Both the position numbers and the translations under genes were made by a program. Positions 1-6,557 of a stretch of 10,849 bases of DNA are shown piece by piece; position 1 is the stretch's first letter, and each line of letters opens with the position of its first letter. The notes below the pieces were generated by a model that did not search any database, had not been told where the DNA came from, and saw only the letters and a program-made list of their open reading frames with translations. Location: positions 1-10,849 of the forward strand of contig CAMEZU010000042.1 of NCBI GenBank assembly GCA_945947925.1. The letters run 5' to 3'. The stretch comes from an uncultured Verrucomicrobiota bacterium. GTDB lineage: Bacteria > Verrucomicrobiota > Kiritimatiellia > RFP12 > UBA1067.

Positions 1-28
1 TAACTGTTCCGTAAGGGTGTCATTTGCA

Positions 29-66
29 ACGGCGGACCTCCTCTCTGGGGTTCGCCGTCTCTTTCC
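29..66 (+). terminator. Terminator-like hairpin for a gene left of the window
   Basis: A 10-bp stem pairs positions 29-38 (acggcggacc) with 49-58 (ggttcgccgt), with one G-U wobble and a 10-base loop. It is followed by a pyrimidine-rich tail (ctctttcc) rather than a pure T run. The T-richer side is on the + strand, so it would end a + strand transcript entering from the left. The first three bases of the window read TAA and could be that gene's stop, but this cannot be confirmed. The weak T tract makes this a candidate only. Confidence 0.5.
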
Positions 67-93
67 AAGGAGTTTGGTGCCGGGCATGAACGG

Positions 94-204
94 TTATTCG
101 TAGTGCCCTTTGCAGGACAGGATTTCAAGTTCTTTGCCCTGGATGCGGAAGACGATGCGGTCGGCTTGGTTGATGCGGACACGCCACCAGCCGCTCAAGT
201 TGTT
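94..204 (-). pseudogene. C-terminal remnant of a YoeB/Txe-type mRNA interferase toxin
   Basis: Read on the minus strand from 204 to the TAA at 96-94, this frame gives a 36-residue tail beginning NNLSGWWRVRINQADRIVF and ending SCKGHYE. It matches the last third of YoeB-family toxins (E. coli YoeB ends NLSGFW...HRLVY...CRYHY). The arginine of the HRLVY-like segment and the terminal His-Tyr, which belong to the YoeB ribonuclease site, are kept. The first ~50 residues, including the catalytic glutamate region, are absent. There is no start codon or ribosome site of its own. It abuts the antitoxin remnant in a different frame, as expected after an internal deletion of an antitoxin-toxin operon. 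It is almost certainly non-functional. Confidence 0.72.
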
Positions 205-362
205 TCGAGTTCGCGCTGGCTGGACTCGGAATAGAAGGGATCGCCAAGAATCTCAAACGGGAGTTTGCCGCGCTGGAGGGATTGCAGAATGAAGACGGTA
301 ATCGCCACGGACATATTCATGCCCATGCTCTTGAAAAGCCGCTCACCATCGGCTTTGAGACG
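195..362 (-). pseudogene. RelB/DinJ-family antitoxin remnant, C-terminus lost
   Basis: Residues 55-109 of the minus-strand reading frame 524-195 carry the signature of RelB/DinJ antitoxins: LKADGERLFKSMGMNMS, then a hydrophobic helix, RGKLPFEI and DPFYSESSQRELE. In the family the protein continues for another 20-25 residues with the toxin-binding tail. Here the match stops after RELE and a TGA follows two codons later. The usual N-terminal strand of the ribbon-helix-helix fold (Met plus about ten residues) is also missing, because the frame runs upstream into kinase-like sequence. It is therefore broken at both ends, and the YoeB tail begins at the same point in another frame. It could still be translated as part of a chimera, but a working antitoxin is unlikely. 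Confidence 0.7.
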
Positions 363-524
363 GTCGAAGAGAACGCCGAGCGCGTGGATGTCGGCGGCGG
401 TGGAGGTGTTCTGGCCGGACATCTGTTCGGGTGCGGCGATGCCAAGGTCGGCGAGGGCGAAGGAGTAGCGCACTTTTTCTGTTTTGTAAAAAGCTGGATG
501 TTGATTTGTGCCGTCCTCTCTCAT
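363..524 (-). pseudogene. Ser/Thr protein-kinase-like fragment fused in frame to the antitoxin remnant
   Basis: Residues 1-54 of the minus-strand frame starting at ATG 524-522 contain GIAAPEQMSG (residues 28-37) and TAADIHALGVLFDRL (42-56). These resemble kinase subdomain VIII (the APE motif that ends the activation segment) and subdomain IX (DxxxxG, often DIYALGVLL in bacterial Hanks-type kinases). The ATP-binding loop, the catalytic HRD loop and the DFG motif are not seen upstream, where the frame meets a stop at 590-588. At most a small internal piece remains. It runs without a stop into the antitoxin piece. No ribosome site or promoter supports expression. The assignment rests on two short motifs only. 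Confidence 0.42.
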
Positions 525-585
525 GCGATGGGGATTGTCGCGTCTACGGTGGGTGAAAATACCAATTCCCTCTTTTGCCGTCCTG

Positions 586-594
586 TGCTATAAT
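586..594 (+). promoter_or_regulatory. Extended -10 promoter for glgA-glgB
   Basis: TGC followed by TATAAT (589-594) is a perfect extended -10 element. The position of the -35 (around 566-571, ttccct) is a poor match, as is common with extended -10 promoters. Transcription would begin near 601, leaving a leader of about 34 bases before the glgA ATG at 635. The box lies inside the longer reading frame that opens at 575, which argues against that earlier start. Confidence 0.68.
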
Positions 595-634
595 AGGTGC
601 ACAACAGAGCGGTCATATTGAGGGGACGAACCAA

Positions 635-2164
635 ATGGCTAAAGAAAAAGCACGGAATCCGAGAATCCTGATTGTCACGCCGGAGATTACGTATCTGCCG
701 GAGGGCATGGGCAACCTGGCGGGCAAGATGTCCGCGAAGGCGGGCGGCATGGCCGACGTTTCCGCCTCCCTCACCGCCGCGCTATATCAGCTTGGCGCCG
801 ACGTGCACGTGGCGTTGCCGCACTACCGACGCATGTTCCACGTCGAAACGGCCCAGCTCGTGAGCGAGGAGCTCCGCAAGTACAAGAGCCACCTCTCCGA
901 CGAGCGCATCCATCTCGCGGAGGACCGTTGCTTCTACTACCGCGACACGGTCTACGACCGCGGCGACGCGAACCTGAAGCTGGCGCTCGCGTTCCAGCGC
1001 GAGGTCATCAACAACATCATCCCGCGCGTCCAGCCCGACCTCATCCACTGCAACGACTGGATGACGGGCCTCATTCCCGCCGCGGCGCGCCGCATGGGCA
1101 TTCCCTGCCTTTTCACGGTCCATAACATCCACACGCAGAAGCTCACCCTCGCGCAGGTCGAGGACGCGGGCATCGACGCGGCGGAGTTCTGGTCCAACCT
1201 CTACTACAGCTATCCGCCGTACAGCTACGAGGAGAGCCGCAACAACAACCCGATCGACCTTCAGGCGTCGGGCTGCTTCGCGGCGCACTTCATCAACACC
1301 GTCTCGCCGACCTTCCTCGAGGAGGTCGTCAACGGCTGGCACTCGTTCGTGCCGGACTCGATCCGCAACGAGATGCGCGCCAAGTATAACGCGGGCTGCG
1401 CGGCGGGCATCCTGAACGCGCCGGACGCGGCGGACAATCCGGTGACCGATGACAAGATTCCGTTCAAGTACGGTCCTGACAACCACTGGGAGATGAAGCG
1501 CCAGAACAAGCTCGCGCTCCAGCACGCGCTCGGACTCGAGGAGAATGCGGACGCGCCGCTCTTCTTCTGGCCGAGCCGCCTCGACCCGGTGCAGAAGGGC
1601 CCGCAGCTCCTCACCGACATCACCTACCGCTTCCTCGAGAAGTACGCCGCGCAGGGCGCACAGCTCGCGATCATCGCGAACGGACCCTACCAGCAGCCGT
1701 TCTGGGACATCCAGAACTTCCACGGGCTCCACAAGCGCCTCGCCGTCCACAACTTCGACGGGCGCCTCTCGCAGCTCGGCTTCGCGGCCTCCGACTTCAC
1801 GCTCATGCCGTCCCTCTTCGAGCCGTGCGGCCTGCCGCAGATGCAGGCGCCGATCTATGGCTCGCTCGCGGTCGCGCACAACACGGGCGGCCTTCACGAC
1901 ACGGTCAATCCGCTCGACTGGAACGCGTCGACGGGCAACGGCTTCGTCTTCGACACCTACGACGCGGGCGGCCTCTTCTGGGCGATGGACCAGGCGATGG
2001 CGTTCTTCATGCAGCCGCGCGAGATCCGCGAGCGCGAGATCCGTCGCATCATGGGCGAGTCCCTGCGCCGCTTCAACCACGAGGAGTGCGCGAAGGAGTA
2101 CATCAAGCTCTACGAGAAGATGCTCGACCGTCCGCTCGTGAAGCGCGACGCCTCCGAACTCTGA
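635..2164 (+). CDS. glgA: Glycogen synthase, GT5 family
   Basis: This 509-residue cytoplasmic enzyme transfers glucose from an ADP- or UDP-glucose donor to the end of an alpha-1,4-glucan. The N-terminal Rossmann domain holds the sugar-nucleotide loop KAGG at residues 35-38 (usual form K-T/S-GG), HCNDW at 138-142 and TVHNIH at 161-166. GILNAPD at 258-264 corresponds to the GILNGID motif. The C-terminal domain has SRLDPVQKG (314-322), EPCGL (396-400) with the conserved glutamate, and TGGL (417-420). At 509 residues it is slightly longer than E. coli GlgA (477). The ATG at 635 is chosen because gagggga (620-626) sits 8 bases upstream and the conserved fold starts at residue 11; an in-frame ATG at 575 lies before the -10 box. 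glgB follows 16 bases downstream, so the two genes form an operon. No glgC is in the window, so the donor is not known from context. Confidence 0.95.
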   Translation: MAKEKARNPRILIVTPEITYLPEGMGNLAGKMSAKAGGMADVSASLTAALYQLGADVHVALPHYRRMFHVETAQLVSEELRKYKSHLSDERIHLAEDRCFYYRDTVYDRGDANLKLALAFQREVINNIIPRVQPDLIHCNDWMTGLIPAAARRMGIPCLFTVHNIHTQKLTLAQVEDAGIDAAEFWSNLYYSYPPYSYEESRNNNPIDLQASGCFAAHFINTVSPTFLEEVVNGWHSFVPDSIRNEMRAKYNAGCAAGILNAPDAADNPVTDDKIPFKYGPDNHWEMKRQNKLALQHALGLEENADAPLFFWPSRLDPVQKGPQLLTDITYRFLEKYAAQGAQLAIIANGPYQQPFWDIQNFHGLHKRLAVHNFDGRLSQLGFAASDFTLMPSLFEPCGLPQMQAPIYGSLAVAHNTGGLHDTVNPLDWNASTGNGFVFDTYDAGGLFWAMDQAMAFFMQPREIREREIRRIMGESLRRFNHEECAKEYIKLYEKMLDRPLVKRDASEL

Positions 2165-2180
2165 GAAAGGAGCTCGCTTC

Positions 2181-4223
2181 ATGGCTCGACTGCTGGATGA
2201 CGACTACCTGAAGCCCTTCGAGAAAGCCATCCGCGGCCGGGCCGAGCATGCCCTCGCGCGGGCGAAGGAGCTGACGTGCGGACGCGAGTCGCTCGCCGAC
2301 TGGGCGCAGGCGCACGCGTTCTACGGCCTTCACCGCACGAAGACGGGCTGGATTTTCCGCGAATGGGCGCCGAACGCCACCTCGATGTGGCTCGTCGGCG
2401 ACTTCTCGAAGTGGAAGATCGATCCCGCGTTCGAGCTCTTCCGCATCCCTGGGACGGACACGTGGGGACGCGAGATTCCGGCGGACCTCATCCACGACGG
2501 CGACAACTACCGGCTCGAGATGCGCTGGGAGGGCGGTCACGGCGAGCGCATCCCCGCCTACGCGCGGTACGTCGTCCAGGATCCGCAGACCAACCTCTTC
2601 TGCGCCCGCGTCTGGGAGCCGAAGAAGAAGTTCGCCTGGAAGCATTCGCCGCTTCCCGTGCGCGGCGACGCCGCGGCCGCGAAGCGGGCGAAGGCGTTCG
2701 TTCCCTGCATCTACGAGGCGCACGTCGGCATGAGCTCGGAGGACGAGCGCGTGGCGACCTACGCGGAGTTCCGCGACAACGTGCTGCCGCGCATCAAGAA
2801 GGCCGGCTATAACACGGTCCAGCTGATGGCGATCATGGAGCATCCCTACTACGGCAGCTTCGGCTACCACGTGAGCTCCTTCTTCGCGGCGTCCTCGCGC
2901 TTCGGCACGCCAGACGACCTCAAGTCGCTCATCGACACGGCGCACGGGATGGGGCTCAAGGTCATCATGGATCTCGTCCACAGCCATGCGGTGAAGAACG
3001 AGCGCGACGGACTCTCCGTCTTCGACGGGACGGACTACCAGTACTTCCATTCGGGCGCGAAGGGCTGGCACACGGCCTGGGACAGCCGCTGCTTCGACTA
3101 CGGCAAGACGAACGTCCTCCACTTCCTCCTCTCCAACTGCCGCTTCTGGCTCGAGGAATACCGCTTCGACGGCTATCGCTTCGACGGCGTCACCTCGATG
3201 CTCTTCTGGAACCACGGCCTCGGGGAAGCCTTCACGAACTACGGGATGTACTTCAACGGCTCGATGGACGACGACGCGTGGTGCTACCTCAATCTCGCCA
3301 ATCGCGTGATCCACGAGGTCAATCCCGAGGCGATCACCATCGCCGAGGACGTCTCCGGGATGCCGGGCTGCGCCGCGCCGATCGAGGACAACGGCATCGG
3401 CTTCGACTACCGCATGGCGATGGGCGTCCCCGACTTCTGGTTCAAGCTCGCCGAAAAGGTGTCCGATGACCACTGGCCGATGGGCGGCATCTTCTGGGAG
3501 CTCACGAACAAGCGCGCCGAGGAGAAGGTGGTGAGCTACGTCGAGTCGCACGACCAGGCGCTTGTCGGCGGCAAGACCTTCTTCTTCACGCTGGCGGACG
3601 CGGCAATCTACTACGGCATGGGCAAGGACCAGCACGGACTCGAGGTGGACCGTGCGGTCGCGCTCCACAAGATGGCCCGCCTCGCCACCTGCGCGCTGAA
3701 CGGCGGCGCCTATCTCAACTTCATGGGCAACGAGTTCGGCCATCCCGAATGGATCGACTTTCCGCGGCAGGACAACGGCTGGAGCTACAGCCACGCGCGG
3801 CGCCAGTGGTCTCTCCGCGACAACCCCGACCTCCGCTTCAAGGCGCTCGGCGACTTCGACGAGGCCATGCTCGCGGCGCTCGCGAAGAACCTCAAGCCGC
3901 GAGGACGCCGCAAGATGCTCCGTCCGATCCGACTCCTCGCGAACGAGCCGGACAAGGTGCTCGCGTTCATCCGCGGCGAGCTGCTCTTCGTCTTCAACTT
4001 CCATCCGACGCAGTCCTATACCGACTACGGCGTCATCGTGCCGCCGGCGACAAAGTGGGAGCATCTCTTCGATTCGGACGAGGTCCGCTTCGGCGGCCAG
4101 GGCCGCATCGCCCCGGGCCAGCGCTACGAGCCGCAGCTCGTGAAGGCGGGCGAGGAGCTCGTCCAGCAGCTGAAGCTCTACCTGCCTGCGCGGACGGCGA
4201 TCGTCCTTCGTCATGTGAAATAG
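2181..4223 (+). CDS. glgB: 1,4-alpha-glucan branching enzyme, eukaryotic-like GH13
   Basis: This 680-residue enzyme cuts an alpha-1,4-glucan chain and rejoins it as an alpha-1,6 branch. A CBM48-type domain covers about residues 45-140. The GH13 barrel follows with all four family regions: DLVHSH (264-269), GYRFDGV (331-337, nucleophile D335), IAEDV (387-391, acid/base E389) and ESHD (455-458). Segments such as FLNMGNEFGHPEW-like YLNFMGNEFGHPEW, the SHDQALVGGK block and the C-terminal NFHPTQSYTDY are those of plant, fungal and animal branching enzymes rather than of E. coli GlgB. Length also fits that subgroup (about 650-720, lacking the extra N-terminal domain of E. coli GlgB). The ATG has aaaggagc (about 8 bases upstream). 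It is co-transcribed with glgA. No terminator is seen before the infC promoter. Confidence 0.95.
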   Translation: MARLLDDDYLKPFEKAIRGRAEHALARAKELTCGRESLADWAQAHAFYGLHRTKTGWIFREWAPNATSMWLVGDFSKWKIDPAFELFRIPGTDTWGREIPADLIHDGDNYRLEMRWEGGHGERIPAYARYVVQDPQTNLFCARVWEPKKKFAWKHSPLPVRGDAAAAKRAKAFVPCIYEAHVGMSSEDERVATYAEFRDNVLPRIKKAGYNTVQLMAIMEHPYYGSFGYHVSSFFAASSRFGTPDDLKSLIDTAHGMGLKVIMDLVHSHAVKNERDGLSVFDGTDYQYFHSGAKGWHTAWDSRCFDYGKTNVLHFLLSNCRFWLEEYRFDGYRFDGVTSMLFWNHGLGEAFTNYGMYFNGSMDDDAWCYLNLANRVIHEVNPEAITIAEDVSGMPGCAAPIEDNGIGFDYRMAMGVPDFWFKLAEKVSDDHWPMGGIFWELTNKRAEEKVVSYVESHDQALVGGKTFFFTLADAAIYYGMGKDQHGLEVDRAVALHKMARLATCALNGGAYLNFMGNEFGHPEWIDFPRQDNGWSYSHARRQWSLRDNPDLRFKALGDFDEAMLAALAKNLKPRGRRKMLRPIRLLANEPDKVLAFIRGELLFVFNFHPTQSYTDYGVIVPPATKWEHLFDSDEVRFGGQGRIAPGQRYEPQLVKAGEELVQQLKLYLPARTAIVLRHVK

Positions 4224-4239
4224 AACCTGAACGCAGCAC

Positions 4240-4269
4240 TTGCTATTTTCGCCAAAACTGTGGTAAAAT
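4240..4269 (+). promoter_or_regulatory. Promoter for infC
   Basis: TTGCTA (4240-4245) and TAAAAT (4264-4269) are separated by 18 bases, and TG at 4261-4262 gives an extended -10. The predicted start near 4276 leaves a leader of only about 30 bases before the ATC start of infC. This gives infC, and probably pssA, expression independent of glgAB. Confidence 0.65.
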
Positions 4270-4290
4270 AGGAAAATCATCAACCAAACA

Positions 4291-4307
4291 AGAAGAGGTG
4301 GGTTATC
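4291..4307 (+). promoter_or_regulatory. Ribosome site and ATC start codon of infC
   Basis: gaggtg (4295-4300), inside agaagaggtg, is a strong Shine-Dalgarno match and lies 4 bases before ATC at 4305-4307. The frame is open from 4272, just after an in-frame TAG at 4269-4271, and between there and the internal ATG at 4368 it contains no ATG, GTG or TTG codon. The IF-3 N-terminal homology (NYKIRVPSVRV) begins a few residues after the ATC. This pairing decides the start. Confidence 0.8.
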
Positions 4308-4883
4308 GCACAGTTCACTCGTGTCAACTACAAGATTCGCGTTCCGTCGGTTCGCGTTCTTGATGCTATGGGAAACATGCTCGGCGTCATGGCGACGCGC
4401 GATGCGCAGCGGATGGCTGAGGAGCGCGGCCTCGATCTCGTCGAGATCACGCCGAACGCCGTGCCGCCGGTCTGCAAGATCATGGACTACGGAAAGTTCA
4501 AGTACGAGGAGTCCATCAAGGCCAAGCAGGCCCGCAAGTCCCAGAAGGTGCAGAAGGTGAAGGAAATCAAGTTCCATCCCGGCACCGATACGAACGACTT
4601 CGATTACAAGCTCAAGCAGATCCGCGGATTCATCGGCGAAGGCTGCAAGGTCAAGCTGACGCTGCAGTACCGCGGACGCGAGAACGCCCACCGCGAACTT
4701 GGAGAAGACGTGATCAACCGCGTGCTCGAGGCGCTCAAGGACGAGTGCTTCGTCGAGCAGGCGCCGAAGACGCTCGGCCGCGTGCTGGGCGCGCTGATCG
4801 GGCCGCCCCGCAAGAACGGTCCGAAACCCGCAGCGCCGCGCGAACCCGGTGCGCCGGGAGCGATCCGGATCTCCGTGAGCTGA
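4305..4883 (+). CDS. infC: Translation initiation factor IF-3, ATC start
   Basis: IF-3 binds the 30S subunit, keeps 50S off and checks start-codon/initiator-tRNA pairing. The protein has 192 residues (E. coli 180). The N-terminal domain reads NYKIRVPSVRVLDAMGN..LGVM, then the linker contains the hallmark LVEITPNAVPPVCKIMDYGKF. The C-terminal domain has KVKEIKFHPGTDTNDFDYK and the basic KVKLTLQYRGRE. A proline-rich tail (about residues 166-192) extends past the usual end. The start is assigned to ATC: starting at the ATG at 4368 would remove the first strand of the N-terminal domain. In E. coli the rare AUU start lets IF-3 repress its own translation, so the same feedback is likely here. Neighbours are unusual: no thrS before and no rpmI-rplT after it; pssA follows 19 bases downstream. 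Confidence 0.93.
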   Translation: MAQFTRVNYKIRVPSVRVLDAMGNMLGVMATRDAQRMAEERGLDLVEITPNAVPPVCKIMDYGKFKYEESIKAKQARKSQKVQKVKEIKFHPGTDTNDFDYKLKQIRGFIGEGCKVKLTLQYRGRENAHRELGEDVINRVLEALKDECFVEQAPKTLGRVLGALIGPPRKNGPKPAAPREPGAPGAIRISVS

Positions 4884-4902
4884 GTGGATCAGGAGGCCTT
4901 GA

Positions 4903-5775
4903 ATGGGCAAGTTCAGACTGAGAGGGCGCTGGCGCAAGAACCGCGAGCCGCGCCAAGATTCCGTTCCGCTTCGTGCGATCGTCCCCAACCTGGTGACGTC
5001 GCTGGCGGCGTGTTGCGGCATCGCGTCGATTTCGCTGTCGAGCGAGGGCCGGTTCGGCCAGGCGCTCGTCGCCCTGCTGATCGCCGCCGTGTGCGACGGC
5101 ATGGACGGGCGCATCGCGCGTCTCCTGAAGGCGAGTTCCAAGCTCGGTGCGGAACTCGACTCCCTCGCGGACTTCGTCAACTTCGGCGTGGCGCCGGCGA
5201 TGCTCGTGTACTTCTGGGTGACTGGCGGTCCGCTGCACCTCGGCTGCAACGCGCGGGTGGTCCAGCTGACGCTCGGCTGCGCGCTCTACTACGCGATGTG
5301 CGACTGCTTCCGTCTCGCGCGCTTCAACACGATGCTGGAACAGGAGCCCCTGCCGTACTGGAAGAAGTATTTCACGGGCATTCCCGCGCCGGGCGGATGC
5401 TGGATGGTGCTGACGCCGGTCATCCTGAGCGTCCAGTGCTCGGGCTGGGTGCCGGCGAAGGTGTGTGACGCGCTCCGCTCTCCGTACCTCGGCATGGCGA
5501 TGCTGCTGTTCGTCGGCACGCTGATGGCCTCGCGCCTGCCGACCGTCTCGCTCAAGGCGATTCGCCTCAACGGCAAGCGGCAGATGCAGGTCTTCATGGT
5601 CGTGGCCCTCCTTCTGATCGGCGCCCTGGTGGCGGATCTCTGGCTGACGCTGGGGGTGATGGGCTGCCTCTACTTCCTGACCGTGCCGATGACGGGACTG
5701 TCCTTCCTGAAGGCCCGTTCCCGTTACGAACGTTCGCTTCCGGCGGCCGCATCCGAACCTCACGTCGGGGCTTGA
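4903..5775 (+). CDS. pssA: CDP-diacylglycerol-serine O-phosphatidyltransferase
   Basis: This integral inner-membrane enzyme of 290 residues makes phosphatidylserine from CDP-diacylglycerol and serine, the first step to phosphatidylethanolamine. The CDP-alcohol phosphotransferase motif is complete: D65, D68-G69, A72-R73, G82, D86 and D90. FRLARFN (136-142) and FTGIPAPGG (157-165) mark the phosphatidylserine-synthase branch. Hydrophobic segments lie at about 28-48, 53-64, 95-107, 118-131, 166-180, 193-207 and two more after residue 220. The N-terminus is strongly basic (RLRGRWRKNR), fitting a cytoplasmic start. aggagg (4891-4896) lies 6 bases before the ATG. The psd decarboxylase often next to this gene is not in the window. 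Confidence 0.93.
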   Translation: MGKFRLRGRWRKNREPRQDSVPLRAIVPNLVTSLAACCGIASISLSSEGRFGQALVALLIAAVCDGMDGRIARLLKASSKLGAELDSLADFVNFGVAPAMLVYFWVTGGPLHLGCNARVVQLTLGCALYYAMCDCFRLARFNTMLEQEPLPYWKKYFTGIPAPGGCWMVLTPVILSVQCSGWVPAKVCDALRSPYLGMAMLLFVGTLMASRLPTVSLKAIRLNGKRQMQVFMVVALLLIGALVADLWLTLGVMGCLYFLTVPMTGLSFLKARSRYERSLPAAASEPHVGA

Positions 5776-5801
5776 CGACTCGGGGGCATAAAGGGTAAAA
5801 T
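5772..5801 (+). promoter_or_regulatory. Promoter for the repeat protein-parB-peptidase cluster
   Basis: TTGACG (5772-5777) and TAAAAT (5796-5801) are 18 bases apart, the best -35/-10 pair in the window. The -35 box overlaps the TGA stop of pssA (5773-5775). The start near 5808 gives a leader of about 40 bases. Confidence 0.72.
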
Positions 5802-5846
5802 ATCTCATCGAATTTCTTAACCATTCTTACGAATAAAGGAGAAACA

Positions 5847-6554
5847 ATGAATCGTATGTTCAAGGTCGGTCTTGCGGCGCTCGCTCTGGCGGCGGTCACC
5901 CCTGCGTTTGCACAGGAAGTCGAGGAAGAGGAAGGTCCGATCGGCTTCACTCCCGTCGCCATCGGTCTTGCGACGCCGGTCCAGTTGCCCTGGGGCATCA
6001 ACCGCTGGGACGTCTTCGGCCTTGATCTCAACGTCTTCTATTCCGACGCGCCCACGATGTACGGCATCGACATCGGCGGCCTTGCGACGCTGACCCGCGA
6101 CAAGACGATGGGCCTCGTGGTCGGCGGTCTCGGCAACGTCGCCTTCGACGACGTCTACGGTCTGCGTGCGACGCTCGGTCTCGAGTACTGCTCCAAGGGC
6201 GTCTGGGGCGCCGACCTCGGCCTCGTCGGCGTGCGCGACGACCTGCACGGCCTTGACGTGGAGTTCCTCGGCACCTATCAGCGCAAGGTCTGCGGCCTAC
6301 AGGTCTCCGGTCTGGCGAACGTCGCGACGGAAGAGAGCTACGGCATGAACGTCGCCGGTCTCACGAACCTCGCGAAGACGGCCTATGGTTTCCAGCTCGC
6401 CGCCATCTTCAATATGACCGAAGAGCTGCACGGCGCCCAGATTTCGCTCGTCAACTATGCGGACTACTGCGCGAGCGGCTTCCAGATCGGTCTTGTGAAC
6501 ATCATCATGTCCAACCAGATCAAGGTCCTTCCGCTCGTGAACGGATACTTCTGA
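5847..6554 (+). CDS. Secreted short-repeat surface protein (LA_2272-like)
   Basis: A 235-residue exported protein. Residues 1-22 form a signal peptide (MNRMFK, a hydrophobic Leu/Ala core, AFA then Q23), followed by an acidic stretch EVEEEEG. From about residue 72 to 220 it is built of roughly ten repeats of 14-16 residues, each opening with aromatic/His/Cys-Gly (at 72, 88, 104, 120, 134, 149, 165, 180, 195, 210), then alternating hydrophobic residues and often L-x-N. This resembles the LA_2272-type surface repeat known from Leptospira and some anaerobes, whose function is not established. Alternating residues suggest beta strands, perhaps an outer-membrane barrel or a solenoid. The ATG has aaaggag (5835-5841) 5 bases upstream. 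It ends TGATAA and parB starts at once. Function unknown; the family assignment comes from the repeat pattern only. Confidence 0.75.
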   Translation: MNRMFKVGLAALALAAVTPAFAQEVEEEEGPIGFTPVAIGLATPVQLPWGINRWDVFGLDLNVFYSDAPTMYGIDIGGLATLTRDKTMGLVVGGLGNVAFDDVYGLRATLGLEYCSKGVWGADLGLVGVRDDLHGLDVEFLGTYQRKVCGLQVSGLANVATEESYGMNVAGLTNLAKTAYGFQLAAIFNMTEELHGAQISLVNYADYCASGFQIGLVNIIMSNQIKVLPLVNGYF

Positions 6555-6557
6555 TAA

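Noticed and set aside
473..493. Inverted repeat ctttttctgttttgtaaaaag as a terminator
   Set aside because: The stem is A/T only apart from its end pair, so it would be very weak, and it falls within the minus-strand kinase-like frame with no gene ending nearby.
265..593. Small + strand frames across 265-593
   Set aside because: They overlap the minus-strand fragments that have recognisable homology, lack good ribosome sites, and show no family features.
575..634. Upstream ATG extension of glgA by 20 residues
   Set aside because: The ATG lies before the -10 box at 589-594, has no ribosome site, and the extra residues have no counterpart in the family.
833..850. parS-like sequence tgttccacgtcgaaac
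   Set aside because: It resembles the parS palindrome but has an extra base in the centre and an imperfect left half, and it lies inside conserved glgA codons.
782..2182. A 466-codon minus-strand frame opposite glgA
   Set aside because: Same antisense artefact of codon bias; the translation is arginine- and valine-rich with no recognisable domain.
2103..5249. A 1048-codon open frame on the minus strand across glgA's end, glgB, infC and pssA
   Set aside because: It lies antisense to four well-identified genes. The strong G/C third-position bias of those genes removes stops from the opposite strand, and the translation is Arg/Val/Glu/Ala-rich low complexity with no family motif.
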